Positions 44,535 to 54,700 of a stretch of DNA of 64,000 bases are shown here, one piece after another. Within the stretch, counting starts at the first letter, position 1. Each line of letters opens with the position of its first letter. The stretch spans positions 4,924,001-4,988,000 of the forward strand of contig CP085710.1 in the NCBI GenBank assembly GCA_023823795.1. The letters are read 5' to 3'. Source of the DNA: Bacillus sp. F19 (GTDB taxonomy: Bacteria; Bacillota; Bacilli; Bacillales; Bacillaceae). The translations under genes were made by a program, and so were the position numbers. The notes under the pieces are model-generated. The model had not been told where the DNA came from, ran no database searches, and was given only the letters and a program-made list of their open reading frames with translations.

Positions 44535-46145
44535 TTACCAAGACGCAATTGATCCATCTGCTCTTGGCTCTGTACCGCCAGTAAGCACACCTGTATCAGG
44601 ATTCCTCCAAATAATCTGTCCGCGTCCAAATTGGCCTGTATCCACTGTCTTTTGAATTTGATGCCCTTTTCGGACTAAAGCCTGGGCAAGATGCGAAGGA
44701 AAATGCGGCTCAACAAGGACCTTTTTTTCCTCAATCCACTGCCAGCGCGGTGCATCAAGAGCTGCCTGCGGATGCAGGTGAAAATCAATGGTATTCATGA
44801 CTACCTGCAGATGTCCCTGCGGCTGCATATACCCGCCCATTACTCCAAAAGGCCCGACAGCCTGATTATCCTTTGTCAAAAAACCCGGAATAATAGTGTG
44901 GTAGGTTTTCTTCCCTGGCTTTAAGGCATTGGGATGTGTTTCATCAAGAGAAAAATCATGCCCTCGGTTTTGCATAGAGATCCCCGTTCCCGGAATCACA
45001 ACGCCTGAACCAAATCCCATGTAGTTGCTCTGTATGAAAGAGACCATATTGCCTTCCCCGTCTGCTGCCGCCAAATAAACAGTGCCTCCCCTTGCAGGCT
45101 CATATGCTTCCGGTAAAATCGCCTCATCTTTTATTTCTGCTCTTCTCCTTTCTCCGTATTGTTCTGACAGCAGCTCTTCAGTTGTGATCTTCATCTCTTT
45201 TGGATCTGTTACGTATGCTTTCCCGTCTGTAAAAGCGAGCTTCATCGCTTCAATTTGTTTATGGTATGTATCTGCATTGTCCTTCTCGGTTACCAAATAG
45301 CCTTTTAAGATATTGAGACCAAGCAAAGCGACTATCCCCTGGCCATTAGGCGGGATTTCCCATACGTCATATCCTTTGTAATGCACTGAAATCGGATCGA
45401 CCCATTCTGCTTCATAAGAAGCAAGATCTTCTTTTGATAGAAAACCTCCATGCTTTTCGACAAAGGAGCTGATTTCCTCTGCTAATCGTCCGCGGTAGAA
45501 GCTTTCCCCGTTCGTTTCTGCTATCTCCCTTAATGTAGCTGCATGATCTGGAGAACGCCAGATTTCCCCGATTTTAGGGGACCGCTGATTTGGTGCAAAT
45601 GTAGTAAACCACGCTTCAAACTCAGAACCTGTTAGAGTGGTTTTGAATTTTTCATAAGCAAGAGACCAATATTTTCCCAAAATTGGAGTCAAAGGATATC
45701 CTTCTTCAGCATATGCAATCGCAGGAGAGAGCACTTCTTGAAGAGGAAGTCGCCCAAACCGCTTTGATAGCTGTACCCAAGCAGCAGGAGCACCTGGAAC
45801 TGTTATAGGAGTTACTCCATGAACAGGCATTTTTGGGTATCCTTTAGCCTTTACAGCCTCAATGGAGAGCGCTGATGGGGCAGGGCCGCTTGCATTTAGA
45901 CCATACAGGTTCCCATTTGTCCAAACCAGAGCAAATGCGTCTCCTCCAATTCCATTAGAGGTTGGCTCTAGAACCGTTAAGGCTGCGGCAGTTGCTATCG
46001 CCGCATCGATAGCATTGCCGCCTTTTTTCAGGATATCCAATCCAGCCTGCGCGGCAAGAGGCTGTGAGGTTGCGACCATTCCATTTTTCGCAAAAACAGT
46101 CTGCCGCTCTGAAGGATATGGGTGATTTAAATAATCAAAGTTCAT
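44535..46145 (-). CDS. ywrD: Gamma-glutamyltransferase family protein YwrD
   Basis: This 536-residue Ntn-hydrolase family protein starts MNFDYLNHPYPSERQTVFAKNGMVATSQPLAAQAG. The autoprocessing threonine region is ARGGTVYLAAADGEGNMVSFIQSNYMGFGSG near residue 345, and GNAIDAAIATAAALTVLEP is near residue 44. No export signal is seen, so it is probably cytoplasmic, like YwrD. GGGG before the start supports 46145 over an ATG eight codons upstream. It lies between the chromate genes and the Lrp gene. Confidence 0.9.
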   Translation of the reverse strand: MNFDYLNHPYPSERQTVFAKNGMVATSQPLAAQAGLDILKKGGNAIDAAIATAAALTVLEPTSNGIGGDAFALVWTNGNLYGLNASGPAPSALSIEAVKAKGYPKMPVHGVTPITVPGAPAAWVQLSKRFGRLPLQEVLSPAIAYAEEGYPLTPILGKYWSLAYEKFKTTLTGSEFEAWFTTFAPNQRSPKIGEIWRSPDHAATLREIAETNGESFYRGRLAEEISSFVEKHGGFLSKEDLASYEAEWVDPISVHYKGYDVWEIPPNGQGIVALLGLNILKGYLVTEKDNADTYHKQIEAMKLAFTDGKAYVTDPKEMKITTEELLSEQYGERRRAEIKDEAILPEAYEPARGGTVYLAAADGEGNMVSFIQSNYMGFGSGVVIPGTGISMQNRGHDFSLDETHPNALKPGKKTYHTIIPGFLTKDNQAVGPFGVMGGYMQPQGHLQVVMNTIDFHLHPQAALDAPRWQWIEEKKVLVEPHFPSHLAQALVRKGHQIQKTVDTGQFGRGQIIWRNPDTGVLTGGTEPRADGSIASW

Positions 46146-46314
46146 ATTGTCAGATCCCCTTATAGTCATAGTGTTTTAAAATCTATCCATAAGCAAACAA
46201 TTGTTAAGCATCTTTCTTTTTATAGTTAACTTTTGTAATATCCATCTCCTATTTTAGATTATATCTGAATATGTTAAATATTCAATCTATTCGAGGTGCA
46301 AACAGCTCACTAAT

Positions 46315-46764
46315 CTATAATTTCAGTCCATTCCTGCTCTTAAATCTGCGGAGTAAGATGTGGCTCTCAACCCTCGTTATCCCTTCTAAAGCATAAAGCT
46401 CATGATTAATGAATTTTTCAAGAGCCGTGAAATCCTCAACAAGCACGTGCATATGAAGAGTACTCGGTCCTGTCATTTGATAGCAGCTCACGACTTTAGG
46501 ATTGTCTGCAAGCATTTCAGCAACCTCTAGTAAAAAGGCAGGCTCACAATCCACTTCAAAGAATGCAGATACAGACCTGCCAACCTTCTCTGAATTGACG
46601 ACTACTGTAAATCTTTCGATTACACCCTCATTTATTAATTGATTGACTCTTTCTCTTACGGCAACCCGGGAAAGCTCTAACTCTTTTCCAATATCCACAT
46701 AGGACATGCGGCCATTATCCGTCAGCAATTTTATGATTTTCCGGTTGGTCTCATCTATTTTCAA
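46315..46764 (-). CDS. ywrC: Lrp/AsnC-family regulator YwrC
   Basis: This 149-residue protein reads from a TTG at 46762-46764 (AAAGGGGTG upstream; an ATG six codons earlier is an alternative). The N-terminal HTH is IDETNRKIIKLLTDNGRMSYVDIGKELELSRVAVRERVNQLINEGVIERF. The C-terminal RAM domain (about 70-145) includes VVSCYQMTGPSTLHMHVLVED. It probably controls the adjacent ywrD and chromate genes. The family responds to amino acids. Confidence 0.88.
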   Translation of the reverse strand: MKIDETNRKIIKLLTDNGRMSYVDIGKELELSRVAVRERVNQLINEGVIERFTVVVNSEKVGRSVSAFFEVDCEPAFLLEVAEMLADNPKVVSCYQMTGPSTLHMHVLVEDFTALEKFINHELYALEGITRVESHILLRRFKSRNGLKL

Positions 46765-46897
46765 TCTCCCCACCCCTTTCATTAGAAGCCATGTCTAACC
46801 CTCCAAATAATAATTTCATTATACTCACAGCAGCTTTTTTAAAAAAGGTGTTCCATTAAAAGTTTCTCACGTTCCACGTGAAACAAAAACCAACAAA

Positions 46898-46921
46898 AAA
46901 AGACCAATTAAGGTCTTTTTC
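46898..46921 (-). terminator. Terminator of the DJ-1/PfpI gene
   Basis: AAAAAGACC and GGTCTTTTT form a stem with T run, just after the stop of the following gene. Confidence 0.8.
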
Positions 46922-46927
46922 AGCAGT

Positions 46928-47590
46928 TTATTTTGATAACACTCTGACAAATTCTTTTGCCGTATTTGTACTTGATTGCGGATTTTGACCAGTAACCAGC
47001 TTACCGTCAACTTCTACATGCTCAGTAAATTTTGGAGTGGTCACAAATTCTGCACCAAGCTCTGTAAGCTTTGTTTCTAAAAAAAAAGGCATGTATTGAT
47101 CCAATTTGGTGTCCACTTCTTCTTCATTCGTAAATCCAGTTAATCGTTTGCCATCCACTAACGGTTTTCCATTTGAAAGGACAGGACCAACGAAACCAGC
47201 AGGACCGTGGCAGACAGCGCCAATGACTTTATCAGATTCTGCGAAATGAACGAGCAGATCCTGCAGTTTTTTATTAGAAGGGAAATCAAACATGGTTCCA
47301 TGACCGCCAGGAAGGAATATAGCTGCATACTCATCTGCTTGAATTTCATCCAGCATCTGAGTATCTTTCAGCCTGCTGATGGGCTCTGACCATATATCCT
47401 GTTCCACGCCTTCTAAGCTGCTGGGATCAAGAGGAACATCTCCGCCTTTAGGACTTGCTACGGTAACCTCATAACCATGCCCTGTAAATTCCTCATACGG
47501 TTCAGCAAATTCTGACAGCCAAAGGCCAGTTTTATGTTCATCTGTAATTTTGTTTGCAGTGGTCACAACGACTAAAATTTTTTCTGCCAT
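46928..47590 (-). CDS. DJ-1/PfpI superfamily protein (Hsp31-like)
   Basis: This 220-residue protein starts MAEKILVVVTTANKITDEHKTGLWLSEFAEPYEEF, with AAGGAG upstream; 13 earlier codons are not used. The nucleophile elbow VIGAVCHGPAGF has the catalytic Cys near residue 123, and PGGHGTMFDFPSNKKL is near residue 98. Family members act as glyoxalase III, deglycase or chaperone. It is likely stress related. Confidence 0.88.
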   Translation of the reverse strand: MAEKILVVVTTANKITDEHKTGLWLSEFAEPYEEFTGHGYEVTVASPKGGDVPLDPSSLEGVEQDIWSEPISRLKDTQMLDEIQADEYAAIFLPGGHGTMFDFPSNKKLQDLLVHFAESDKVIGAVCHGPAGFVGPVLSNGKPLVDGKRLTGFTNEEEVDTKLDQYMPFFLETKLTELGAEFVTTPKFTEHVEVDGKLVTGQNPQSSTNTAKEFVRVLSK

Positions 47591-47649
47591 TCTTACCGCT
47601 CCTTCATGAGTAAAATCAAATTTATTCATACGAAGTAAGTTTTCCCGGC

Positions 47650-48399
47650 TTATCTTTTATTAAACCCTTTTGATTCAACAAACTCTTTCATATACATTCT
47701 CGCCGGCTTAGAAAGCATGGCTGCCATTAGACTTGTCCAAGTATCCGTTCTCTTTCCTTCAGTCCGCTCATGGTAATAGGAGGAGATGACGCGATTATAG
47801 TCTTCTAATTGCCGGATATATTTTCCGCCGTCGGATTCGTAAGCTTCTTCATGGTATATATGTTCCGGCTGAATTCTTGGCTTTTTATCCGGATTTTGGG
47901 CCGGATGGCCAACAGCAAGCCCAAATAGAGGCACGACTCTGTCTGGTGTTTTAAGCAGCTCTGAGACCTCGTTTAAGCTATTTCGCAATCCTCCGATATA
48001 AACGGCGCCAAGTCCCATCGATTCAGCTGCAATGACTGCATTTTGTGCTGCAAGCGAAGCATCTATTGCAGCCACCATGAATTTCTCTGTGCTCTCGAGC
48101 GTTTCATCTAAGTTCACGCCTTCCATCTCAGCCAATACTTCATGCCGATGCAGATCTGCGCAAAAAATAAAGAAGTGTCCGTTCCGAGCGACATAAGACT
48201 GATTGCCTGCAAGCTCTGCCAATCTCTGTTTTGTTGCTGGATTTTTCACGCCAATTATGGAATACGCTTGAATAAAACTAGAAGTCGAAGCTGCCTGGGC
48301 ACATTCAATGATTGTTTTGATTTGTTCATTGCTGAGCGGTCTTTCTTCAAATTTTCGAATTGAGCGATGGGATAAAATCGTGTCAATTACTTGGTTCAT
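47650..48399 (-). CDS. nfrA: NADPH-dependent FMN reductase/nitroreductase NfrA
   Basis: This 249-residue nitroreductase-fold flavoprotein starts MNQVIDTILSHRSIRKFEERPLSNEQIKTIIECAQAASTSSFIQAYSIIGV. It has GAVYIGGLRNSLNEVSELLKTPDRVVPLFGLAVGHP near residue 140. B. subtilis NfrA1 has the same length and reduces FMN and flavin-linked substrates, with stress induction. In B. subtilis it lies near vpr and qox, consistent with this location. Confidence 0.9.
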   Translation of the reverse strand: MNQVIDTILSHRSIRKFEERPLSNEQIKTIIECAQAASTSSFIQAYSIIGVKNPATKQRLAELAGNQSYVARNGHFFIFCADLHRHEVLAEMEGVNLDETLESTEKFMVAAIDASLAAQNAVIAAESMGLGAVYIGGLRNSLNEVSELLKTPDRVVPLFGLAVGHPAQNPDKKPRIQPEHIYHEEAYESDGGKYIRQLEDYNRVISSYYHERTEGKRTDTWTSLMAAMLSKPARMYMKEFVESKGFNKR

Positions 48400-48603
48400 T
48401 ATTCAGGTCTCCTTTATTATTTGTTTTAACTATCTTACCTAAGTTCTGATCATCTTGCAGTTAATAGGATTAAGTAAGTTTTGTACAGGGTATTGTTTAC
48501 GTGAAAATACAGGAAATTTGCTTAAAAGCATTGGCGTTTTCGCCAAGTTGTATTAAAATAACATACGTTACATAAATATGTACTAGAGTAAGGAGCACAC
48601 AAA

Positions 48604-49944
48604 TTGACATCACGGACTAAAAGCACAGTGAAATTTATCATCCCTTCTATGCTTGGAATTCTATTATTTATGGTTCCAATTAAATATAATGATGAGGTTA
48701 CCATTCCAATTGCTATCCTTTCTGGGATTCTTCAGAAGGCACTTGGTGAATTTTTGCCTGCCATTATGACAGTCATCATTATATTAACTTTAATAGGTAC
48801 TCTTATTGCTAAGACAGCTAAACCTGGTTTTGTTAAAAGAAGCCCCTTCTTTACAGCTTTGTTCGATGTTCCTGTAATATGGGTTTTCGCCAGATTAATT
48901 GGAGCTATCTTTGCCGTGCTGACTTTATTTAAAATCGGACCTGAATGGATTTGGTCTGAAAATACCGGCGGACTTCTCTTAAATGATCTTCTTCCGATAT
49001 TATTTTCAGTATTCTTTTTTGCAGGATTATTGCTGCCTCTTTTGCTGAATTTCGGTTTGCTTGAGCTTTTTGGTTCATTGCTTGCCAAGTTTATGAGACC
49101 TGTATTTAAATTGCCAGGCAGATCCTCTGTTGATTGCGTCGCATCCTGGCTTGGCGATGGAACAATTGGCGTATTGCTGACAAGTAAGCAGTACGAAGAA
49201 GGCTTTTATACGAAACGTGAAGCTGCCATTATTGGCACAAGTTTCTCTGTCGTTTCGATTACCTTCAGTTTAGTTGTCATCTCTCAGGTAAACCTTGGAC
49301 ACATGTTTGTCCCATTTTATTTAACTGTTACGTTTGCAGGAATTATTGCAGCTTTAGTTCTGCCTAGAATTCCTCCATTGTCCACTAAACCTGATACTTA
49401 CTATCACGGTCAGGATAAAAAGATCACAGAAGCTGTGCCTAAAGGTTTTACCCCATTTAGCTGGGGCTATAAACAGGCACTTGTTCAGGCAGATAAAAAT
49501 AAGAGTGTCATTTCTTTCATTCAAGATGGTACAAAGAATGTCCTTGATATGTGGATGGGTGTTGCCCCGATTGTCATGGCACTTGGAACTCTTGCATTAA
49601 TGGCAGCGGAGTTCACACCCGTATTTGATTGGCTTGGGATGCCGTTCATTCCCCTGCTTGAACTGATGCAAATACCAGAAGCAAAAGAGGCATCCAAAAC
49701 ACTTGTTGTCGGATTTGCAGATATGTTCCTGCCTACTGTATTAGCAAGTGAAATTACGAGTGAAATGACCAGATTTATAATAGCTTGTGTCTCTGTTACC
49801 CAGCTTATTTATATGTCTGAAGTCGGCGGGCTGCTGTTAGGTTCGAAAATCCCGGTTTCATTTAAAGATTTAGTGATTATTTTCCTTCTTCGGACATTCA
49901 TTACACTTCCAATTATTGTCGGAATTGCACATTTGTTGTTTTAA
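48604..49944 (+). CDS. YjiH-type membrane protein with nucleoside-recognition (Gate) domain
   Basis: This 446-residue multi-pass protein starts at a TTG with AAGGAG seven bases upstream. Its character is about ten hydrophobic segments, including ILLFMVPIKYNDEVTIPIAILSGIL near residue 18. A conserved segment SWLGDGTIGVLLTSKQYEEGFYTKREAAIIGTSFSVVSITFSLVVI is near residue 182. It resembles the YjiH family, with a Gate domain shared with nucleoside transporters and spore maturation proteins. The substrate is unknown. Confidence 0.82.
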   Translation: MTSRTKSTVKFIIPSMLGILLFMVPIKYNDEVTIPIAILSGILQKALGEFLPAIMTVIIILTLIGTLIAKTAKPGFVKRSPFFTALFDVPVIWVFARLIGAIFAVLTLFKIGPEWIWSENTGGLLLNDLLPILFSVFFFAGLLLPLLLNFGLLELFGSLLAKFMRPVFKLPGRSSVDCVASWLGDGTIGVLLTSKQYEEGFYTKREAAIIGTSFSVVSITFSLVVISQVNLGHMFVPFYLTVTFAGIIAALVLPRIPPLSTKPDTYYHGQDKKITEAVPKGFTPFSWGYKQALVQADKNKSVISFIQDGTKNVLDMWMGVAPIVMALGTLALMAAEFTPVFDWLGMPFIPLLELMQIPEAKEASKTLVVGFADMFLPTVLASEITSEMTRFIIACVSVTQLIYMSEVGGLLLGSKIPVSFKDLVIIFLLRTFITLPIIVGIAHLLF

Positions 49945-49952
49945 AATTTCAA

Positions 49953-49988
49953 AAAACGCATGGAACTTTTTTGGTCCGTGCGTTTTTT
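49953..49988 (+). terminator. Terminator of the YjiH gene
   Basis: AAAACGCATGGA and TCCGTGCGTTTT pair, followed by T. Confidence 0.8.
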
Positions 49989-50048
49989 GATTTGCTGTGA
50001 ATTCTGCAGTTTTTTATCATTTTATAGATGATTCAGCATTCTTAGATC

Positions 50049-50996
50049 TTAAGCCGTCACTGCTGTCTTTTCCAATTCAGCCTTAAGCAGCTTGGCAATC
50101 TCAAGCATGCCGTACTTCCCTGCTGCTGCCTCTGCATCACCATTATAGTTAGTATTTGTATTTATATCGTACGTATAAATGGTTCCGTTCACATCGCGGA
50201 TGAATTCGATTCCAGCTACCTTAATATTGTTTGCTTCCAGCATGCTTTCATATTTAGCGATGATCGGATCATAAAAACCTTCTACAATTTGAAAATTTGG
50301 TTTTTCCGGCACTTCTTCTCCAACAGGGCAGAACAAGTCTCCAATTTGGCATGCATCAGCAGGGCAGAGCTCAAAGCCTTCTGAAGTATCCACACGCACT
50401 GCATAAAGGAACTTGCCGTTTACAAACTCACAGCGGGTGATATATGGCTCTGGAGCTTGAATGTATTGCTGAATTAACGTAATGCCATCCACAGGCTCTT
50501 CAAAATTTGGACCTGCAGCATATTGCTTCAAGGCCTCCACTGAATGGAACAGCTGAACTCCAAGACCTTTCCCAGCCCGGTTATGCTTTGTAATAAACGG
50601 CTGTCCCTCAAATTCTTTGGCTGCGTTCAAGATGGCTTCTTTACCCACAGCTGCAATCGTTTTTGGGGTTTTGATGCCGTGCTCATTTAATGTCATATAT
50701 TGAGCAACCTTGCTTACTTCTAATTGAATCGAGCGGCTGCCGTTAATTACTCTGCGATTATGTCTTTCGAGCCAGGACAATACAGATGCCGTAAGTTCTG
50801 GAGCAAATCGGTGACCCCTGGTGTGAGAAGATGCACTCATCCGGTTATAAAAAATCCCTTCCGGAGGTGCTTCATCTAAGTTAATCATGCCTTGATCCAA
50901 ATGCCATTCTTCATAGGGCACCTCAAGCTCGTCCAGCCTTTTTGTCAGGTGAACCGTCCACTCTTTGTTTTCATGAATGATGTAAACTTTACTCAA
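50049..50996 (-). CDS. RimK-like ATP-grasp ligase
   Basis: This 315-residue protein is read from a TTG at 50994-50996 with GGGGGAT upstream; an ATG five codons before that forms part of the ribosome site. ATP-grasp features are INGSRSIQLEVSKVAQYMTLNEHGIKTPKT near residue 90, PFITKHNRAGKGLGVQLF near residue 135, and the Mg-binding YDINTNTNYN near residue 280. It is RimK/YheCD-like, ligating an amino acid to a carboxylate; the substrate is unknown. It stands alone, divergent from the next gene. Confidence 0.78.
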   Translation of the reverse strand: MSKVYIIHENKEWTVHLTKRLDELEVPYEEWHLDQGMINLDEAPPEGIFYNRMSASSHTRGHRFAPELTASVLSWLERHNRRVINGSRSIQLEVSKVAQYMTLNEHGIKTPKTIAAVGKEAILNAAKEFEGQPFITKHNRAGKGLGVQLFHSVEALKQYAAGPNFEEPVDGITLIQQYIQAPEPYITRCEFVNGKFLYAVRVDTSEGFELCPADACQIGDLFCPVGEEVPEKPNFQIVEGFYDPIIAKYESMLEANNIKVAGIEFIRDVNGTIYTYDINTNTNYNGDAEAAAGKYGMLEIAKLLKAELEKTAVTA

Positions 50997-51011
50997 TTTA
51001 ATATCCCCCAT

Positions 51012-51436
51012 CCACTATCGTTTTAAATTAGTGTAATCCTACTATATCGATCAATTATCTGTCAATTAATTGCCGCCTTAAGTAAAGTTGGATTTTGTTG
51101 AATTACTCCGATGACATTAAGACGTACTTAAAAAAGTATACATTGCGAAAGTGAGCATAAAATGCGGAAAAGCAGGAGGACTTTAAACTTGAAGATATGG
51201 GAAAGTTTCAGAGAGAAATAATCCAGATAGAAGCAAAAGGAATAAAAATGACTATAACCTATAGGTATTTTCAGTATTTTCAAAATTTATTTACAAGAAA
51301 TAGTTAGAAGTACTGGAATTTTAATACTGGTATGATATACTAATTGTAACAAAACGTTCACAAAGTGTTTCTCAGTTTGTCACAATTAAAATAAAGTAAG
51401 CGTTGACAAGAACTATATAAAAGGGAGTTGTTAAAA
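51012..51436. other. Intergenic region before the small membrane gene
   Basis: These 425 bp contain no gene I can support. GTTCACAAA and TTTGTCACAA blocks near 51350-51385 are of the AT-rich kind bound by ResD or Rex-type regulators of respiration. A TTGACA at 51402 may be a -35 element but lacks a well-spaced -10. Confidence 0.4.
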
Positions 51437-51721
51437 ATGGATGTATTTTTCGTATATTTACTTATTGTAAGTGCTACTCCGCTATTCTTGTGGGATCAGC
51501 GTAAAAATCTGGCACTCCTTCACATACCGTTTATTTTATTGCTTTGGGTGTACTTCGGCATGTACGCAACAATGGATCTGAATATGGCCATGCACGTATT
51601 TGGAGGTTCTCTATTTTTTATTAATCTAGTTTTTGCACATGTTGCAGCCTATCTCATTTATGCAAAACCAATCATCAAACGCAAAACAGACCCTAAAAAC
51701 AATCTCGATCTCATTAAATAA
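51437..51721 (+). CDS. Small three-helix membrane protein, unknown
   Basis: I do not recognise this 94-residue protein. It starts MDVFFVYLLIVSATPLFLWDQRKNLALLHIPFILLLWVYFGMYATMDLNMAMHVFGGSLFFINLVFAHVAAYL, giving three membrane helices, and ends in a lysine-rich cytosolic-type tail. The start at 51437 has AAGGGAG nine bases upstream. It is convergent with qoxD and shares its terminator. A role near respiration is suggested only by position. Confidence 0.7.
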   Translation: MDVFFVYLLIVSATPLFLWDQRKNLALLHIPFILLLWVYFGMYATMDLNMAMHVFGGSLFFINLVFAHVAAYLIYAKPIIKRKTDPKNNLDLIK

Positions 51722-51730
51722 ACAATCATG

Positions 51731-51768
51731 CAAAAACACCCTGACCAATTCCGGTCAGGGTGTTTTTG
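51731..51768. terminator. Bidirectional terminator of the qox operon and small membrane gene
   Basis: CAAAAACACCCTGACC and GGTCAGGGTGTTTTTG form a 16 bp stem around AATTCC between convergent genes. Confidence 0.93.
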
Positions 51769-51776
51769 ATTATATT

Positions 51777-52088
51777 TTAATGGTCGTTCATAACCCATAC
51801 AGATCCAAGAACTGTTACTACTGCAACAAAGATCGCGAAAGCTGTATTGACTACCTGAACGTTTCCGCTTTCTGATTCCGTCATATGCATGAACATAAAT
51901 AGCTGGATGCCAGCCTGAAGGAATGCAAGTGTGAAAACAACAGCGATTTTTACTGATAATGCATAATCAGTATATAATCCAAGCCATAAAGCTACAAGTG
52001 TCAATACGATCGAGGAGATAAAACCAATTACGTGACTCCAAGGAAAGTGGTTGTGACCCTCTGCCGTTTTTTGCTGATTAGTGGCCAT
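51777..52088 (-). CDS. qoxD: Cytochrome aa3-600 menaquinol oxidase subunit IV
   Basis: This 103-residue protein has three membrane helices, starting MATNQQKTAEGHNHFPWSHVIGFISSIVLTLVALWLGLY. FLQAGIQLFMFMHMTE is typical of bacterial oxidase subunit IV. It helps assemble the CuB site of the quinol oxidase. It overlaps qoxC by 11 bp and closes the operon. Confidence 0.94.
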   Translation of the reverse strand: MATNQQKTAEGHNHFPWSHVIGFISSIVLTLVALWLGLYTDYALSVKIAVVFTLAFLQAGIQLFMFMHMTESESGNVQVVNTAFAIFVAVVTVLGSVWVMNDH

Positions 52089-52719
52089 GTGGACTTAATC
52101 CTCCCATCATAAGGAGCAAGTACACTCCAGTAAAGATGAAAATCCAGACAACGTCTAGGAAATGCCAGTAAAGACTTGAGATAAACAGCTTCGCAGATGT
52201 TTGAGGTGTTAACCCGCGTTTCTTTATTTGCATTAAGATAAAGCTGATCCAGAATATCCCTATAGTGACGTGAAGTCCATGGGTTCCTGCCAAAACGAAG
52301 AATCCAGACCACATTGCACTAGCCTGCAATGTAGCACCATGGTGAACATATTCTACAAACTCATAAATTTCATACCCGACAAAGCCTAAACCTAATGCCA
52401 ATGTGATAATGGTCCACATAATAACGCCTTTTTGATTATGACGACGCAATTCGTGAATAGCAAGACCACATGTGAAACTGCTTGTTAACAGCAGGAACGT
52501 CATAATCAGTACGCCTTCGATCTTGAAAAGATCAGTTGGCAGAGGTCCGTCTGCTGTCATCGGTGCTAATACAAAGTAGGTGGCAAAGAGCGTTGCAAAC
52601 AGCGCAATTTCAGCACCTAAGAAGATCCAGAAGCCCAGAATATTCAATCGGCCAATTTCCGATTGATATTCAAGAGGCAAATTTGGATCATGTTCTTCAT
52701 GATGATGTGCATGTTCCAT
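52078..52719 (-). CDS. qoxC: Cytochrome aa3-600 menaquinol oxidase subunit III
   Basis: This 213-residue protein with five membrane helices starts MEHAHHHEEHDPNLPLEYQSEIGRLNILGFWIFLGAEIALFATLFATYFVL. The histidine-rich start is followed by the subunit III core, FFVLAGTHGLHVTIGIFWI and SSLYWHFLDVVWIFIFTGVYL. It stabilises the proton-pumping oxidase and overlaps qoxD by 11 bp. Confidence 0.95.
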   Translation of the reverse strand: MEHAHHHEEHDPNLPLEYQSEIGRLNILGFWIFLGAEIALFATLFATYFVLAPMTADGPLPTDLFKIEGVLIMTFLLLTSSFTCGLAIHELRRHNQKGVIMWTIITLALGLGFVGYEIYEFVEYVHHGATLQASAMWSGFFVLAGTHGLHVTIGIFWISFILMQIKKRGLTPQTSAKLFISSLYWHFLDVVWIFIFTGVYLLLMMGGLSPHGH

Positions 52720-52733
52720 AATTCACGCCTCCT

Positions 52734-54680
52734 TTACACAGATATTTTTTGTTCTGTTTCTTTTATTTCGTCAACACTTACATAGAAACCATGATCTTGT
52801 TCAAACGATCGGAGAATCATGCAAGCAAAAATTCCTATTAAACCTGCAATAGCTGGAATCCACCATTGGAAAACAAGAGCGAAACCGCTGATGAAGAAGA
52901 ATACTGACATAATAAACGGTCTGCCTGAGTAGCTAGGCATATGAATTGGCTTATATTTAACTTCTTTTTTCTTGCCTGTTTCTTTTTCTTCCATTTTCAT
53001 GTGCCAGAATGCATCAAGACCCTTAACCTCTGGTATAACTGCAAAGTTATAATGAGGAGGAATCATGGTAGTTGTTGCCCATTCAAGCGTACGGCCATCC
53101 CATGCATCTCCTGTTTGCTCACGTGGTGAGTAACGGAAGCTGTAGTAGATGTTATAAACAAGAACAACAAATCCTAATGCCATTCCAGCTGCACCGATAG
53201 ATGCAACAACATTAAGATCAGTCCAGCCGTCTGCTGCGCCGTATTGGGAAATACGTCTTGGCATACCTGCTAAACCTAGGAAATACATCGGGAAGAAGCA
53301 TAAATTAAAACCGATTGTAAAGAGCCAGAAGCTTACTTTACCGATTCTTTCGTTCAGTTTATGTCCAAACATTTTCGGATACCAGAAAACCAGACCAGCG
53401 AAACATGCAAACACAGTACCCGCAATTAATACGTAATGGAAATGAGCAATAAGGAAGTACGTATTATGATACTGATAATCTGCTGCAGCCATCGCAAGCA
53501 TAACCCCTGTTACCCCGCCGATTACGAAGTTTGGAATAAATGCAAGTGACCAAAGCATTGGTACAGTAAATCTGATTCTTCCTTTGTAAAGTGTGAAGAG
53601 CCAGTTAAAGATTTTAACACCTGTTGGTATGGCAATCGCCATTGTCGTAATCGAGAAGAATGAGTTAACAAGCGCTCCTGAACCCATTGTAAAGAAGTGA
53701 TGGACCCAAACGACAAAGCTCAAGCCAGAGATAGCTACGATGGAGATAACCATCGCTTTGTAGCCGAACAAGGTTTTTCTTGCAAACGTCGAAATAATTT
53801 CTGAGAAAATACCGAATGCCGGCAAGATAACGATGTATACCTCTGGATGTCCCCAAACCCAGAACAAGTTTGCCCATAGCATTGGCATACCGCCATTCTC
53901 AAGGGTGAAAAACGCTGTTCCGAATAATCGGTCAAACGACATCAATGCAAGTGCAACCGTTAATACCGGGAAAGCGAACACGATAATCAAACAAGTGATT
54001 AAAGATGTCCAAGTAAACATAGGCATACGCATTAGCGTCATACCTGGTGCACGCATCTTAAAGATTGTGACCATAAAGTTAATACCTGTCATAAGTGTAC
54101 CGATCCCGGCAATCTGAAGTCCGAGGAGGTAATAGTTCTGTCCAGGTCCAGGACTTGCTTCTGCTCCCGCGAGAGGCGTGTAGCTCGTCCAGCCTGCATC
54201 AGGTGATCCGCCAATAACAAATGAAATGTTAAACAGCATGGCACCAATAAAGAATGTCCAGAAACTTAAGGAGTTAAGATACGGGTATGCCACATCCCGT
54301 GCTCCAATTTGCAGAGGAACAACAACGTTTATTAATCCAATCAGGAACGGCATCGCCATAAAGATAATCATAATTGTTCCGTGTGTTGTAAAAATTTCAT
54401 TATAATGCTGTGCATTTAAAAACTCTGATCCCGGAAGCGTAAGCTGAACACGCATAAGCAGCGCGTCAACCCCTCCGCGGAACAGCATCAGAATTGCAGC
54501 AATGATGTACATAATTCCAAGCTTCTTATGGTCGACAGTTGTAATCCATTCTGTCCATAGCCATTTCCACTTTTTAAAATAAGTGAGTACGAAAATAACG
54601 GCAATCGAAGTTAATAAAATAGAGATTTGCGCTCCTAAAATCATCGGATCGCCGGTTACAATAAATTCATCCCATTTCAT
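52734..54680 (-). CDS. qoxB: Cytochrome aa3-600 menaquinol oxidase subunit I
   Basis: This 648-residue catalytic subunit holds haems a and a3 and CuB. Histidine ligands are in [17 protein letters not shown] (about residue 99), [18 protein letters not shown] near residue 276 (the cross-linked His-Tyr), [20 protein letters not shown] and the haem pair [19 protein letters not shown]. It reduces oxygen with menaquinol and pumps protons. Length matches B. subtilis QoxB. It lies between qoxA and qoxC. Confidence 0.97.
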   Translation of the reverse strand: MKWDEFIVTGDPMILGAQISILLTSIAVIFVLTYFKKWKWLWTEWITTVDHKKLGIMYIIAAILMLFRGGVDALLMRVQLTLPGSEFLNAQHYNEIFTTHGTIMIIFMAMPFLIGLINVVVPLQIGARDVAYPYLNSLSFWTFFIGAMLFNISFVIGGSPDAGWTSYTPLAGAEASPGPGQNYYLLGLQIAGIGTLMTGINFMVTIFKMRAPGMTLMRMPMFTWTSLITCLIIVFAFPVLTVALALMSFDRLFGTAFFTLENGGMPMLWANLFWVWGHPEVYIVILPAFGIFSEIISTFARKTLFGYKAMVISIVAISGLSFVVWVHHFFTMGSGALVNSFFSITTMAIAIPTGVKIFNWLFTLYKGRIRFTVPMLWSLAFIPNFVIGGVTGVMLAMAAADYQYHNTYFLIAHFHYVLIAGTVFACFAGLVFWYPKMFGHKLNERIGKVSFWLFTIGFNLCFFPMYFLGLAGMPRRISQYGAADGWTDLNVVASIGAAGMALGFVVLVYNIYYSFRYSPREQTGDAWDGRTLEWATTTMIPPHYNFAVIPEVKGLDAFWHMKMEEKETGKKKEVKYKPIHMPSYSGRPFIMSVFFFISGFALVFQWWIPAIAGLIGIFACMILRSFEQDHGFYVSVDEIKETEQKISV

Positions 54681-54700
54681 AGTTGGTGTTTCCTCCCTTC

